The notes below the pieces were generated by a model. The model made no database searches and was not told the origin of the DNA. It saw nothing but the letters and a program-made list of their open reading frames with translations. The translations under genes and the position numbers were made by a program. This document shows positions 6,743 to 6,743 of a stretch of DNA of 6,743 nt, in pieces; the stretch's first letter is position 1; each line of letters starts with the position of its first letter. The DNA comes from Gammaproteobacteria bacterium (GTDB lineage: Bacteria; Pseudomonadota; Gammaproteobacteria; Chromatiales; Chromatiaceae). The stretch spans positions 1 to 6,743 of the forward strand of contig JAUVEG010000070.1 in NCBI GenBank assembly GCA_030594925.1, written 5' to 3'.

Positions 6743-6743
6743 T

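Overview
The window looks like part of an accessory locus of a Gram-negative bacterium. Three genes, all on the minus strand, encode proteins that each begin with a Sec-type signal peptide. Base composition is moderately GC-rich by eye. The style of the YD-repeat/RHS protein and of the dispersed repeat (ends GTCATTGCGAG / CTCGCAATGAC) suits a proteobacterium, possibly an aquatic gammaproteobacterium. The taxon is an inference, because there is no rRNA, tRNA or housekeeping gene here.

Reading in the direction of transcription (right to left): (1) 6698-4164 is an 844-residue exported protein built as a chain of beta-sandwich domains: one LWP-type Ig-like domain, one cadherin/He_PIG-like domain, three PKD-like domains each carrying a DxDGDG-type acidic loop, then FlgD-like Ig modules. 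(2) 4153-3743 is a 136-residue exported alpha-helical protein of no family I recognise. Its ribosome binding site overlaps the stop codon of gene 1, so the two are almost certainly co-translated. (3) A 239-base gap holds a palindromic dispersed repeat of about 152 bp with 11-bp perfect inverted ends. (4) 3503 to the left edge is a large exported RHS/YD-repeat protein. It is open for 1167 codons and runs off the window inside the RHS core domain, so its C-terminal tip, where RHS proteins often carry a variable effector domain, is not visible.

How the genes may work together is inference. RHS repeats form hollow beta-shells that can enclose a C-terminal polypeptide. Here that shell protein carries a signal peptide and no PAAR or VgrG part, and it sits behind a long, probably calcium-binding adhesive-type protein and a small helical periplasmic or secreted protein. 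This could be a cell-surface or secreted module that delivers or displays an RHS-encased domain by a Sec-dependent route. The sequence beyond position 1 would decide what it carries. No CRISPR array, transposase, tRNA or convincing intrinsic terminator was seen.
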